From a virus: 42,197 nucleotides of DNA. Location: positions 1-42,197 of IMG/VR virus record IMGVR_UViG_3300018080_000290; one strand, 5' to 3'. This document shows positions 7,017 through 14,587 of the stretch, piece by piece (the first letter of the stretch is position 1; every line of letters starts with the position of its first letter). A model generated the notes under the pieces. It had not been told where the DNA came from, did no database searches, and was given only the letters and a program-made list of their open reading frames with translations. A program made the translations under genes and the position numbers.

Positions 7017-7099
7017 CAAAACCGACGGAAAAAGAATCGCGGCCCCCCGTTCCGGGACGGCTGCAGACCTCTTGGAAAGGAGACACAGATAATTCATGA
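7013..7099 (+). CDS. Possible 28-residue peptide
   Basis: A very short frame whose ATG overlaps the previous stop (ATGA) and whose TGA overlaps the ATG of the next gene in the same way. This chain suggests translational re-initiation, but the peptide is low-complexity and polar. The downstream gene has its own AAAGGAG inside this frame, so the frame could be only a leader. Low confidence. Confidence 0.3.
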   Translation: MTKPTEKESRPPVPGRLQTSWKGDTDNS

Positions 7100-8577
7100 C
7101 GACTTACCTCCTTTTGGCAATCGTGGCGGGGGTCGCGGTCGCCCGGATCGTTCTCCGGAGGCCGCTGTGGCCGTGGCTCCCTGCTTTCGATTCGCCTGGT
7201 AAAATCAACCCGGATGAAACGATTCCCGATCCGCCGGCCGATGGGCGCGGCGGGTACCGGGCTGCAGAGGGGGAGGCGGCCCCTCGCGGCGGTGGCTGGC
7301 TCCCGGTCGTCTTTGTCGACGAGGACGACATGACGACGGGGGTTGAATCTTTGGACCCCGCCGATGTGGAAGTGTCCTACTGGAACCACGGATCCCTGGT
7401 CCGGCGGAACGTGGAAACCTTCGGATGGAAAGAGCTTACAAACGGACACTACCGGATCGGGTTGCCCGGTGAAGTTTTTACAAACGAGGGACCGTTGGGA
7501 TTCTCTGTGTCGGCCCCAGGCTGTTTGCCCTTCGTGGACACCGTCTTGGATGCCGAGCCGGTACGGCTTCGGGATTCCGAGGGACGTTTCACGACCCCGG
7601 AAAAACTCGAGGCAGCCCGGTTCCCGGAATGCGACGGCACGGAAGAAGGCCCGGCCCCCTGGCTACTTTCCAGGGAAACTATCGCGGCGCAGGCGGGATT
7701 GGACTGGGACGAAGAGAAGGGCCGAGTCCGGACGGAACCTCCGCAGAATAATATCTTTACAAAGGTTTACCTTGGGGCCTCGTCCGTCGACCTGGAAGGG
7801 TACAAGGGGAAACTGGTTCTGGACCGCGACGGGGAAACCCCCATCGGCGTGGTAACGGACTGCGACGCCCACGGCAACGCGACCATCGCCCTGACCGGGA
7901 ACCTTCAATTCGACGCCGGGGACGACATCGGGATCGGTGGTTTCCGCGACCCGGACGACGGCTCCCTCTCCACGGAAGAAAAGGCGGCCCTGGCTGGCGT
8001 TATACGGGATTGGATGGGCGACACGCCCAAGGACACCGGTCCCCACGTCGAAGCCCCGGAAATCGAACCAGAGGCCGCTCAAACGAGCCAGGAATCGGAC
8101 GACGATGAAGGGGACGACGACCCGCCGACACGGCTGGAAGTAATTTCCCGGTGCCTGGTCGCCGCCGCGAATGCCGGGATTTCCGTCCGGGAAGCCTCAA
8201 ACGCCTTGTTATCAATGGTTTCCGTGTTGAACGGCCGCGGGGATCCGGACCCACGGAACGACTGGCCCACGGAGGAACAGGCACGAGCCGAAGTCCGGAA
8301 GTGGGGACACGATGCCGGGAAGGCCGCTGCAGAAGAGTTGAATCGGGCGGTGTTTGAATCCCTCGCCCCGCCGGAACCAGGGACCGTGACCATCGAGGCC
8401 GATGGGACACGGGTCACCGCCTCGATTTCCCTCGATACCGACACCGAACAACGATTTCAACAAACGATTCAAGTCTACGAAGCCATCGACAAACTGGGAA
8501 TGGCCGGGGAAGTCAACCCGCAAACCATCACCTTTCACTCCCCGGACGAAGGCGGCGGAACGTACGGTAGGCGATGA
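7096..8577 (+). CDS. Membrane-anchored protein with tail-type beta domain
   Basis: A 493-residue protein. Residues 4-20 form an N-terminal hydrophobic segment (LLLAIVAGVAVARIVL). Residues about 68-152 resemble residues 13-105 of the fibre encoded at 30875: WLPVVFVDEDD against WIPIILIDDTD, WKELTNGHYRI against WEEVGLGVYRI, and GPLGFSVS against LGLFIAHV. A second beta-rich part follows (230-290), then an Asp/Glu-rich linker (about 330-350) and a helical/beta end. Tail-type domains usually occur in virion proteins, so a membrane anchor in an early gene is odd. It may be a display or exclusion protein; this is inference. Confidence 0.55.
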   Translation: MTTYLLLAIVAGVAVARIVLRRPLWPWLPAFDSPGKINPDETIPDPPADGRGGYRAAEGEAAPRGGGWLPVVFVDEDDMTTGVESLDPADVEVSYWNHGSLVRRNVETFGWKELTNGHYRIGLPGEVFTNEGPLGFSVSAPGCLPFVDTVLDAEPVRLRDSEGRFTTPEKLEAARFPECDGTEEGPAPWLLSRETIAAQAGLDWDEEKGRVRTEPPQNNIFTKVYLGASSVDLEGYKGKLVLDRDGETPIGVVTDCDAHGNATIALTGNLQFDAGDDIGIGGFRDPDDGSLSTEEKAALAGVIRDWMGDTPKDTGPHVEAPEIEPEAAQTSQESDDDEGDDDPPTRLEVISRCLVAAANAGISVREASNALLSMVSVLNGRGDPDPRNDWPTEEQARAEVRKWGHDAGKAAAEELNRAVFESLAPPEPGTVTIEADGTRVTASISLDTDTEQRFQQTIQVYEAIDKLGMAGEVNPQTITFHSPDEGGGTYGRR

Positions 8578-8596
8578 AATTTCAGCGCTTTTTTCC

Positions 8597-8626
8597 TTGA
8601 CAGCCCCCCACGGTCCCCGGTACGGT
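8597..8626 (+). promoter_or_regulatory. Weak sigma70-like promoter candidate
   Basis: TTGACA at 8597-8602 is a perfect -35 box. The best -10 is TACGGT at 8621-8626 with an 18-base spacer, a poor match. It lies 20 bases after the stop of the 7096 gene and upstream of the stem at 8653-8710. Confidence 0.25.
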
Positions 8627-8652
8627 GTCGGACGTGCAGCGCCATTGTACAT

Positions 8653-8710
8653 AGGGGCGACGGCTCGAGAGGTGCTAGACGCCCGCCAGACGTGGCCGGG
8701 CCTCGCCCCT
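8653..8710 (+). terminator. Stem with long loop
   Basis: AGGGGCGA (8653-8660) pairs with TCGCCCCT (8703-8710), eight pairs enclosing 42 bases; TAAAATG follows rather than a T-run. It resembles the other long-loop stems of this genome and may end transcription of the early operon. Confidence 0.35.
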
Positions 8711-8964
8711 TAAAATGTGAATGCGAATGTGAATACAAAGGGCGGCAGTAAGTCGTTCAGTCGGCGCGGGCCGTGTGACTGACTGCAAAGCAGAGGCGAA
8801 CGGGCGCAACCCCTGCCGCCCCAAAATCCCAAGGGACCCGCCGGGGGACGCGGAGAGAGTTCAACCCCCAAAGCGCCCCCGGCATCCCTCCCCAATTCTC
8901 CCTCGATTCTCCCTCGCACAGAAAGCACTACCCAAGACCCCCTTCCAAAAAACAACAAACCCAC

Positions 8965-9136
8965 TAACCCCGCGCCTTTCAAAGCCAATTCCGGACAGCC
9001 CTGTCCACAACCGGACACAGATGGCCGCCCCCTCCAAAAATCAAAGGATCCCATAACCCCGCACCTTTCAAAAGGAAAAACGGACACGCATGACCAAAAC
9101 CGGACACGCATGGCCGCCTCCGGACATCCCTGTCCG
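8965..9136 (+). repeat. Two-unit iteron array (second origin candidate)
   Basis: Two units 89 bases apart. Each begins with a 19-base box, TAACCCCGCGCCTTTCAAA (8965-8983) and its copy with one change (9054-9072). Nine bases after each box start 16-base sites beginning CGGACA: 8992 and 9012 in unit 1; 9081, 9101 and 9121 in unit 2, all spaced exactly 20 bases. Site 9121 (CGGACATCCCTGTCCG) is the exact reverse complement of the main iteron in the replication gene at 38218; site 8992 matches the fourth iteron inverted at 15 of 16; the others match at 12 or 13 of 16. Probably bound by the same initiator. Confidence 0.75.
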
Positions 9137-9154
9137 CTTTTACGCCTCGGGAGA

Positions 9155-9190
9155 GGGGAAAGGGGGGGGACTATAGGGGGGGGATTGGGG
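9155..9190 (+). other. G-quadruplex-type sequence
   Basis: Four G-runs on the + strand: 4 G (9155-9158), 8 G (9162-9169), 8 G (9176-9183) and 4 G (9187-9190), with loops of 3, 6 and 3 bases. It begins 19 bases after the last iteron. This meets the usual G4 pattern; formation in the cell is not shown. Confidence 0.55.
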
Positions 9191-9332
9191 TGAGGGTCTT
9201 CGAAGGTTCCTACTGATCCCCTCTTGAAAAGGTTTACTCTTAGGAGATCGCACACTGGCGACGCGACCCCCTCAAAAGGACTCCCGACAACTCCTGAGCA
9301 ACAACGGACAACAACGGGCAGAAAAAAACTTC

Positions 9333-9361
9333 TTGACAAAAATCAGAGCATCGTGGTAACA
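9333..9361 (+). promoter_or_regulatory. Possible late promoter before TerS
   Basis: TTGACA at 9333-9338 with an A-rich flank, and GTAACA at 9356-9361 after 17 bases as a poor -10. It lies about 110 bases before the TerS start and downstream of the iteron array. It is the best candidate for starting the packaging and head operon, but only the -35 is convincing. Confidence 0.3.
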
Positions 9362-9469
9362 CGGAAAACCAGATTACCCGTACCGAGTACTCGAAAACTC
9401 ACACATCAATCCACACACCACAGGCCCCTACCCCACGATCCGAAAACACAAGGACAACTCACTAAATCC

Positions 9470-10012
9470 ATGGGCGAAAAAAAACGACGACCACCAAATA
9501 CCAAATTCACCAAGGCAAACGTCGACCGCATCCTGCAACTGGCAAAACTCTTAACGCCTAAAGAATTCATCGCAAAGGCCGTCGGCATCACCCCAAAAAC
9601 CCTTAACAAATGGCTCAACGACCACAAACGGCTGCCATGGAAAATGAAGGTGGCAGAAACTGAGCACGGGGAGCCAATCATGGGTCGGCCTTTGTTCGAC
9701 GTGGTCTACAAAAAAGCGGAGGCCGAGGGGGTAGGCTACAACCTTGGGCTCGTCCAGCAGGCCGGGAAGCGCTCCTGGCAGGCGGCCTGTTGGCTACTGG
9801 AAAGGAGGCACCCGGTATACTTTGGGAAGGTGGAGAGGGGGGCTGTGGCCGGAGGTCAAAAGAAGGACAGGCCCCAACTACCCCCCGATGCGGTACGCGC
9901 CCTGGAGGGATTGGACCCCAATGCCCTGCGTAGGTTCCGGGAATTCGTGAAGCAGTCCAAGGTGCGGGCAACACAACCTGGGCAGGGGCAACAGCTTAGG
10001 AAAGTGACTTAA
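9470..10012 (+). CDS. Terminase small subunit (probable)
   Basis: A 180-residue protein placed directly before TerL. Residues about 15-50 form a helix-turn-helix (RILQLAKLLTPKEFIAKAV, then ITPKTLNKWLND), fitting a DNA-recognition TerS. The C-terminal half is basic with a Gly-rich tail. ATG at 9470 starts MGEKKRRPP; AAGGA lies rather far upstream (about 15 bases). The frame is open back to 9224, but that part has the biased composition of the non-coding region. Base use flips inside the gene: C-rich before about 9620, G-rich after. Assignment rests on HTH plus position. Confidence 0.7.
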   Translation: MGEKKRRPPNTKFTKANVDRILQLAKLLTPKEFIAKAVGITPKTLNKWLNDHKRLPWKMKVAETEHGEPIMGRPLFDVVYKKAEAEGVGYNLGLVQQAGKRSWQAACWLLERRHPVYFGKVERGAVAGGQKKDRPQLPPDAVRALEGLDPNALRRFREFVKQSKVRATQPGQGQQLRKVT

Positions 10013-10090
10013 CTACAACGTCCGATAATATACATTATGTAGAACTGCCACTTGTCGTAACTAGGGAAGGCTGAAAGAGTTATGCAAGAC

Positions 10091-10139
10091 ACCCTAACAA
10101 ACGCTATGCCCTTGAATATTCGGGCAACCCTAACAAACG
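10091..10139 (+). repeat. 13-base direct repeats
   Basis: ACCCTAACAAACG occurs at 10091-10103 and 10127-10139, 36 bases apart. Between them lies GCCC-TTGAATATTC-GGGC. They may be protein-binding sites, for example for TerS, but nothing in the sequence identifies the protein. Confidence 0.6.
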
Positions 10140-10243
10140 AAAAACCCCCTCGCTTCCTGGCACACACACAGGGGACCGTACCCCATGGCCAAGGGGGCCG
10201 CGGGGAGCGCGAGGGGCCAGTCGTTCCCTGGCTCCCTGGCCAC

Positions 10244-10272
10244 GGGGACGGGGGACCGGGGCCGGAGGGGGG
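10244..10272 (+). other. Second G-quadruplex-type sequence
   Basis: G-runs of 4, 5, 4 and 6 at 10244-10247, 10250-10254, 10258-10261 and 10267-10272, with loops of 2, 3 and 5 bases. It lies in the G-rich part of the TerS-TerL gap. Confidence 0.5.
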
Positions 10273-10566
10273 CAACAAGAGAGCAGGAGGAGGTGGGCAA
10301 AGGATGACCCCCCATACAGCACTAACATTGGAATGTATACCATCTTACTGTACTACTTTGGCGACGGCGGGCCGCCCGGCGAACACAAAACAAAAGCCAT
10401 CCGGGGGGTCCAGGTCGATTTTGATACAACTCCATTTTTTGGCCCTTGGGGAGATCCGGGGAGGGGCAGGGTCCTTTCTTGGTCTTAAGATTTGGGCACC
10501 TCCCCGTTGGTGGCGGGAAAAATATTATTTGGATTTTGGGGGGGTATCTTAGGGATGGGACGAGAC

Positions 10567-12378
10567 ATGACGAAGGCGCTTCGGGACAGTAAGGGGAAGT
10601 TCCGTAAGAAGCGTGGGAGGCCCTCTCGGGAGGATTTGATTCGTCAGGGGCGTTTGCCGAAGGCGGGTACGGCGGTCGGCGGGATGCCTTGGGAGGATCC
10701 GTTGATTCGTGCCTTGGAGGGGTTGAGTGTAGAGCAGATGGACGTGGGCCTGGAGATGGCCTTGCCCAGCATTTGGGCAGAGCGGAACCGTTGGATTGGG
10801 GGTCGTCCTTGGAGTTTTGCTGGTCGGGAGTATTTGATTGGGATGATGGACTGCCGGAAGGGGGATGTGGTTTTTAAATGTGGTCGTCAGGTGGGGAAGA
10901 CTCAGGGGTGGATGAATTTGATTTTTCATCTGCTCGATTTTAGGGCATGGAGTGTATTGATTGTTTTTCCGACCGGCGACGAGGTGAGCGTATTTTCGAA
11001 GGACCGGTTCACTCCGGCCTACGAGGAGAGCCCGCGGCTGCAGGAGTTGTTTTCGTCGGTGGACAACGTGCATCACAAGCAGACGGCGGCGCGGGTAGGG
11101 CGCCAGGCGGCGAATGTGTATTTGCGGGGGAGTCTTTCGCGGAGCAAGTTACAGAGTATCTCTGTGCAGAAGTTGGTCATTGATGAACTGGACTTTTGCA
11201 ACGAGGACAATTTGAAGTCAGCGGAAGAATGCATGAGCGGGCACCTGGAGCGGGGGACGTGCAAGGTTTCGACGCCGACGGAGCCGGAGATTGGGATTGA
11301 AGCGGAATGGGACCGGAGCGACCAGAGCCACTACTTTTTGAAGTGCCCTCGGTGCAGTGAGGTTCAGTTTATGGACTGGCCAGACTCGGTGGAGTGGAGG
11401 GAGGGGCGGGCGGACACGGCTCGCTACCGGTGCAAGAAATGCAAACGGCCTTGGGAATGGCAATCGGTCCGGGCGATGGTGGCCCGTGCGGCGGACGAGG
11501 ACGGCCTCGGATGGGTGCCTGCGTACCCTGGCCGGGACATTGGGGGCTTTTGGTTGCCGCAGCTGTACAGCCCAACGGTGTTGCCCTCGAAGGTGGTCCA
11601 GGACTTTGAACTGGCGCAGGGCAATGCCTCTGCGGAGGCGGACTTTCACCGGTTTAAGATTGGGAAGGGCTTCGTATCGGCCGGATCGCACATTACCCGC
11701 GAGATGGTGGAGGCGGCCAAGCACCGTGGCGGGGGTCAAATGAAGCACAGTTCCATCGGGGCCTTTATGGGGATCGATGTTGGGGTGCCGGTGAAGCACG
11801 TCGACATTTCGGAGTACCCGAATGGGGTCTTGGGGAACAAGCACCTTCTTTGGGCGGGGGAGGTCACAGATTGGGCAGAGTTGGGCATGTTGATGCGGCA
11901 GTACTCAGTGGCGGCCTGTGTGATTGACGCCAATCCGGAGCGGTCGAAGGTGGAGGAGTTTCGGGACGAATTCATGGGGCGGGTGTTCATGGCGTTTTAC
12001 CCGAACGACACCTACCTGCAGCGGAAGGAGAACTGGAACCTGGAGATGGGGATCGTCACGATGCACCGGACTTACTACCTGGACCAGGTGACGGGGCGCT
12101 ACCGGATTGGGACGGTCCTTCTTCCGCGGGACGTGCCGGAGGACTACGGGAACCATCACCTGAACATCGTCCGGGTCGAGAAGGAAGACCAATACGGGAA
12201 TCCGGTCGCTCGTTGGGCGAAGCGGGGAGCGGATCACTTTGCGCATGCGGCGGCCTACTGCGAGGCGGCGGCCCGCTACTTTGGGGGCAGCATGGAGGAA
12301 GACTTGTTACCCGAGGACACCGCTCCCATCGAGGAGTTCGTACAAATGGAGGAGTTACATGGACAGCCCTTCTTTTAG
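10567..12378 (+). CDS. Terminase large subunit, GpA type
   Basis: The packaging motor and nuclease, 603 residues from this start. The ATPase part has GRQVGKT at 106-112 and Walker B LVIDEL at 203-208. A zinc ribbon (CPRC near 264 and CKKC near 290) separates it from the nuclease domain, where GIDVGV, VIDANPE and a late DHFAHAAAYCE supply the expected acidic residues. This is the lambda GpA-like family, so cos-type ends are possible. ATG at 10555 is an alternative start; GGGACGAGAC favours 10567. Codons are unusually rich in G and T early in the gene. Confidence 0.92.
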   Translation: MTKALRDSKGKFRKKRGRPSREDLIRQGRLPKAGTAVGGMPWEDPLIRALEGLSVEQMDVGLEMALPSIWAERNRWIGGRPWSFAGREYLIGMMDCRKGDVVFKCGRQVGKTQGWMNLIFHLLDFRAWSVLIVFPTGDEVSVFSKDRFTPAYEESPRLQELFSSVDNVHHKQTAARVGRQAANVYLRGSLSRSKLQSISVQKLVIDELDFCNEDNLKSAEECMSGHLERGTCKVSTPTEPEIGIEAEWDRSDQSHYFLKCPRCSEVQFMDWPDSVEWREGRADTARYRCKKCKRPWEWQSVRAMVARAADEDGLGWVPAYPGRDIGGFWLPQLYSPTVLPSKVVQDFELAQGNASAEADFHRFKIGKGFVSAGSHITREMVEAAKHRGGGQMKHSSIGAFMGIDVGVPVKHVDISEYPNGVLGNKHLLWAGEVTDWAELGMLMRQYSVAACVIDANPERSKVEEFRDEFMGRVFMAFYPNDTYLQRKENWNLEMGIVTMHRTYYLDQVTGRYRIGTVLLPRDVPEDYGNHHLNIVRVEKEDQYGNPVARWAKRGADHFAHAAAYCEAAARYFGGSMEEDLLPEDTAPIEEFVQMEELHGQPFF

Positions 12379-13798
12379 GGACCGCGTAGAGAGCGGGGCC
12401 TTTGATAAGATGGTTTTAGGCATCGGCCTGGGGGCGGGGTCAGCTTTTGAGCAGGACGTTATGATGAATTTGCTCGAGTCGCAAGCGGTCCGGGAGGCGG
12501 AAACCATCGCCTCGATTGGCGCAGAGGACAGTAAATGGGTCGCCTGGAGCGGGGGCGGGGATTACGGGAACATCGACCTTCCCCAGATTCAGCAGATGTG
12601 CTGGTGGTACTACCGCAACTCTCCCTTCGGGAAAAACATAATCGAGAACTACACCTTCCTGACCGTCGGGGAAGGATTCGATGCGGAGTTCGACAAGGAC
12701 GCGGACGCGAAGCGGTGGAAAGATCGGGCCGAGGAAATCGGCTGGTACAACGAGCACAGGACATGGGTCCGTTCCACTTTCGGCTTCGGGGAGGTGCCCT
12801 TGGTGTTGTTTCCGCTCACGGGGCGGATGAACGGGAAGCCGGGAAAGAAGACGGCGGTCCGGATGTACAACCCCTGGCAGATTTCGGACGTGGTCACGAA
12901 GGCGGGCGACCCGAAAGCGATCCGGTACTACAAGAAAGTCGACGGGTCAAAGATTAACCCCCGCGACGTGATTCACATGAGAATCAACTACATGGGGAAC
13001 TACAAACGGGGGCTTCCGGTTTTGTTGCCGGTGTTGAAGCCGTTGTATTATGCGCAAAAGTTTCTCACGAACCGCCACTGGATAAACCATGTCCGGGCGC
13101 GGATCCCCGCGATTCGGAAGGTGCAGGGGGGCCGGACACAAGTCCAGGCGGAAAAGGCCCGGCTCCAGGTGTTACCGAAGCCGGGAACGTATGCCATCGA
13201 AAACAAAACAACGGAATGGCAATACCCCGACTACAAAATCCACGCCGCCGATGCCAAGGACGACTACCGGCACAACATCCTGGCGGCCGCCTCCGGGGTC
13301 AACCTTCCAGAGTTCTTGGTTCACTCCACGGCGGAAAACTCCGCTTACGCCTCCCTGTTGGCGCAGGAGTCGCCGACGGTTCGGATGTTCCAGGACTTTC
13401 AAAAGTTGTTTGCGAATTGGTTCCGGCCGATCATCGCCGCCTTTTCGGAAACAGAAAACTTCGTGATGAAGATTCCCTTGGTCGTGCCGCGTAACTTGAA
13501 AGAGGCGGGGGAAGCTTACGGCCGCGCCGAGATTCAGGGGGCATGTTCCAAGCGCACCTACGCGGAGAAGTTGGGATTAACTTGGACCGGGAAGGACGGG
13601 GAACTGGAACGGATGGCCGAGGAGGGATTTTCCCCGGTCACGAGCCAGGGCGACTTCCCCGGCGCGGCGGATGCCGACGAGCCGGAGGAATGTCTGATCC
13701 AAAGACTAGAATCGGACCCGGCCTTTTTGAATCGAATTAAAGCAGTGCTCAACAATGGAGCACCGAAGAAAGGAGGCGCGCATGCCCGCCGGACTTAA
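12359..13798 (+). CDS. Portal protein, lambda family
   Basis: A 479-residue protein forming the dodecameric DNA portal of the head. It follows TerL and overlaps its end; ATGGAGGAGTTAC precedes ATG. Family-like features: the PQIQQMCWWYYRNSPFGKN stretch near residue 75, RMYNPWQISDVV, an IHMRINYMGNYKRGLPVLLPVLKP segment (the typical 'R.GQ.RG.P' region), and a Ser-rich NLPEFLVHSTAENSAYASL. Length fits lambda-type portals. Confidence 0.9.
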   Translation: MDSPSFRDRVESGAFDKMVLGIGLGAGSAFEQDVMMNLLESQAVREAETIASIGAEDSKWVAWSGGGDYGNIDLPQIQQMCWWYYRNSPFGKNIIENYTFLTVGEGFDAEFDKDADAKRWKDRAEEIGWYNEHRTWVRSTFGFGEVPLVLFPLTGRMNGKPGKKTAVRMYNPWQISDVVTKAGDPKAIRYYKKVDGSKINPRDVIHMRINYMGNYKRGLPVLLPVLKPLYYAQKFLTNRHWINHVRARIPAIRKVQGGRTQVQAEKARLQVLPKPGTYAIENKTTEWQYPDYKIHAADAKDDYRHNILAAASGVNLPEFLVHSTAENSAYASLLAQESPTVRMFQDFQKLFANWFRPIIAAFSETENFVMKIPLVVPRNLKEAGEAYGRAEIQGACSKRTYAEKLGLTWTGKDGELERMAEEGFSPVTSQGDFPGAADADEPEECLIQRLESDPAFLNRIKAVLNNGAPKKGGAHARRT

Positions 13799-13994
13799 CT
13801 ACGTTGACCTCGACATCTACACAACGGGGGACGATGTCCACGAGACGCAGAAGGCCCGTGTGTCGACCGTCGAAGAAGATGGAACGAACATTAAAAAAAT
13901 CGCTTTTGAAATTGTGAATGACGATGGCTCGGTAGTGGCAACTAAGAAGGTTGCTTACCAGGCCATCGCGGTTGCGATAGGAATATTCGAATGA
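13782..13994 (+). CDS. Small hypothetical head-region protein
   Basis: A 70-residue protein behind AGGAGGCGCGC, overlapping the end of the portal gene. It looks like a small beta fold (YVDLDIYTTGDDV, KKIAFEIVNDDGSVVATKK). Position resembles the small head-tail joining gene W of lambda, but the sequence does not clearly show that. Its stop overlaps the next start. Confidence 0.6.
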   Translation: MPAGLNYVDLDIYTTGDDVHETQKARVSTVEEDGTNIKKIAFEIVNDDGSVVATKKVAYQAIAVAIGIFE

Positions 13995-14587
13995 GAACAA
14001 ACCGAAGAATCGTTGTCCTGGGGAACGGGATCAGCCGGAAGGGCCTCCCGTTACAAAGGATTCAAGCGGAGTTGCCGGTGTACGCATGCAATTTTGCCTA
14101 CCGGGAACAACATGAGGACGGATCCCCTTTTCATCCCGATAAGCTTTTCGCGTATGCCCCGGTCGTGTTGCGGAACATCCGAAAGGACGGATACGCCTCT
14201 AAGTTTCCTGTCTACTCCGTTGGGAAGTTGAACACACAACAGCGGGCATGCCCAGAGGCGACCTTCGAGCGCCGGGTCGGATTGTCGACCGGGGGCCAGG
14301 CGGTCTTCCATGCCTGTCACCAGGAGGGGGTGAAACAAGTTTTCCTTTGCGGGTTTGACTTCCATCCGAAGGGCTTCCCGCATCACATGCACGGCAACAC
14401 CGGCGGCTACAGCGACGGGGCCTGCACAAGATGGGCTCACCAGTTACGGGGGTTCTGCATGACTTTTACGGGGATTAAGTTTTTCCGGGTCGACAATGAA
14501 CCGATGGACGTGTTCAAAGATTTACCTAACTTAATCCACATCTCCAGGCAGCAATTTTTAAACCGGACGATTTATGGGGGCGAATGA
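13991..14587 (+). CDS. MptE/DUF115- or GT42-like transferase
   Basis: A 198-residue protein probably related to the sialyltransferase-like (GT42) and MptE/DUF115 group. It begins with a Rossmann-type strand and Gly loop, VVLGNGISRKGL, then VYACNFAYRE, matching the 'GNGPS...N' pattern. Later STGGQAVFHACHQEGVKQ leads to VFLCGFDFHP, matching the family's second nucleotide-binding block. The enzyme is reduced in size and lies inside the head module, where a glycan-modifying gene is unexpected. It could glycosylate a virion protein. The start overlaps the previous stop (ATGA). Family assignment is by pattern only. Confidence 0.6.
   Translation: MRTNRRIVVLGNGISRKGLPLQRIQAELPVYACNFAYREQHEDGSPFHPDKLFAYAPVVLRNIRKDGYASKFPVYSVGKLNTQQRACPEATFERRVGLSTGGQAVFHACHQEGVKQVFLCGFDFHPKGFPHHMHGNTGGYSDGACTRWAHQLRGFCMTFTGIKFFRVDNEPMDVFKDLPNLIHISRQQFLNRTIYGGE

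Larger units (their letters stand above)
8578..9469 (+). other. Long non-coding region with origin-like elements
   Basis: About 890 bases without a convincing gene. The open frames here (8775-9056 +, 8710-9339 -) have low-complexity translations and no ribosome binding sites. From about 8770 to 9140 the + strand is strongly C- and A-rich; by eye 8881-8940 holds 28 C and 7 G. The region contains a possible promoter, a stem, a two-unit iteron array, G-runs and a TTGACA box, listed separately. Confidence 0.7.
10013..10554 (+). other. Non-coding region between TerS and TerL
   Basis: About 540 bases with no convincing gene; the frame at 10082-10552 translates to low-complexity sequence with no ribosome binding site. 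It begins with an AT-rich patch (10023-10040, ATAATATACATTAT), has two 13-base direct repeats and G-runs, and becomes strongly G-rich toward TerL. An AT-rich TATTAT (10523-10528) lacks a -35. A non-coding gap between TerS and TerL is unusual and could hold the packaging site. Confidence 0.55.

Noticed and set aside
8775-9056. Plus-strand frame of 93 codons
   Set aside because: Product is Pro/Lys/Asn-rich and overlaps the iterons; no ribosome binding site; base bias alone explains it.
8710-9339. Minus-strand frame of 209 codons in the non-coding region
   Set aside because: Low-complexity product without ribosome site. It contains peptides like those in the initiator linker only because the iterons are inverted here.
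9224-9469. N-terminal extension of TerS
   Set aside because: Open frame, but the translation is Thr/Arg/Lys low complexity and lies under the TTGACA candidate; ATG at 9470 begins the helical domain.
10082-10552. Plus-strand frame of 156 codons between TerS and TerL
   Set aside because: Gly/Arg/Pro-rich translation from G-runs, no Shine-Dalgarno, and no protein-like pattern.
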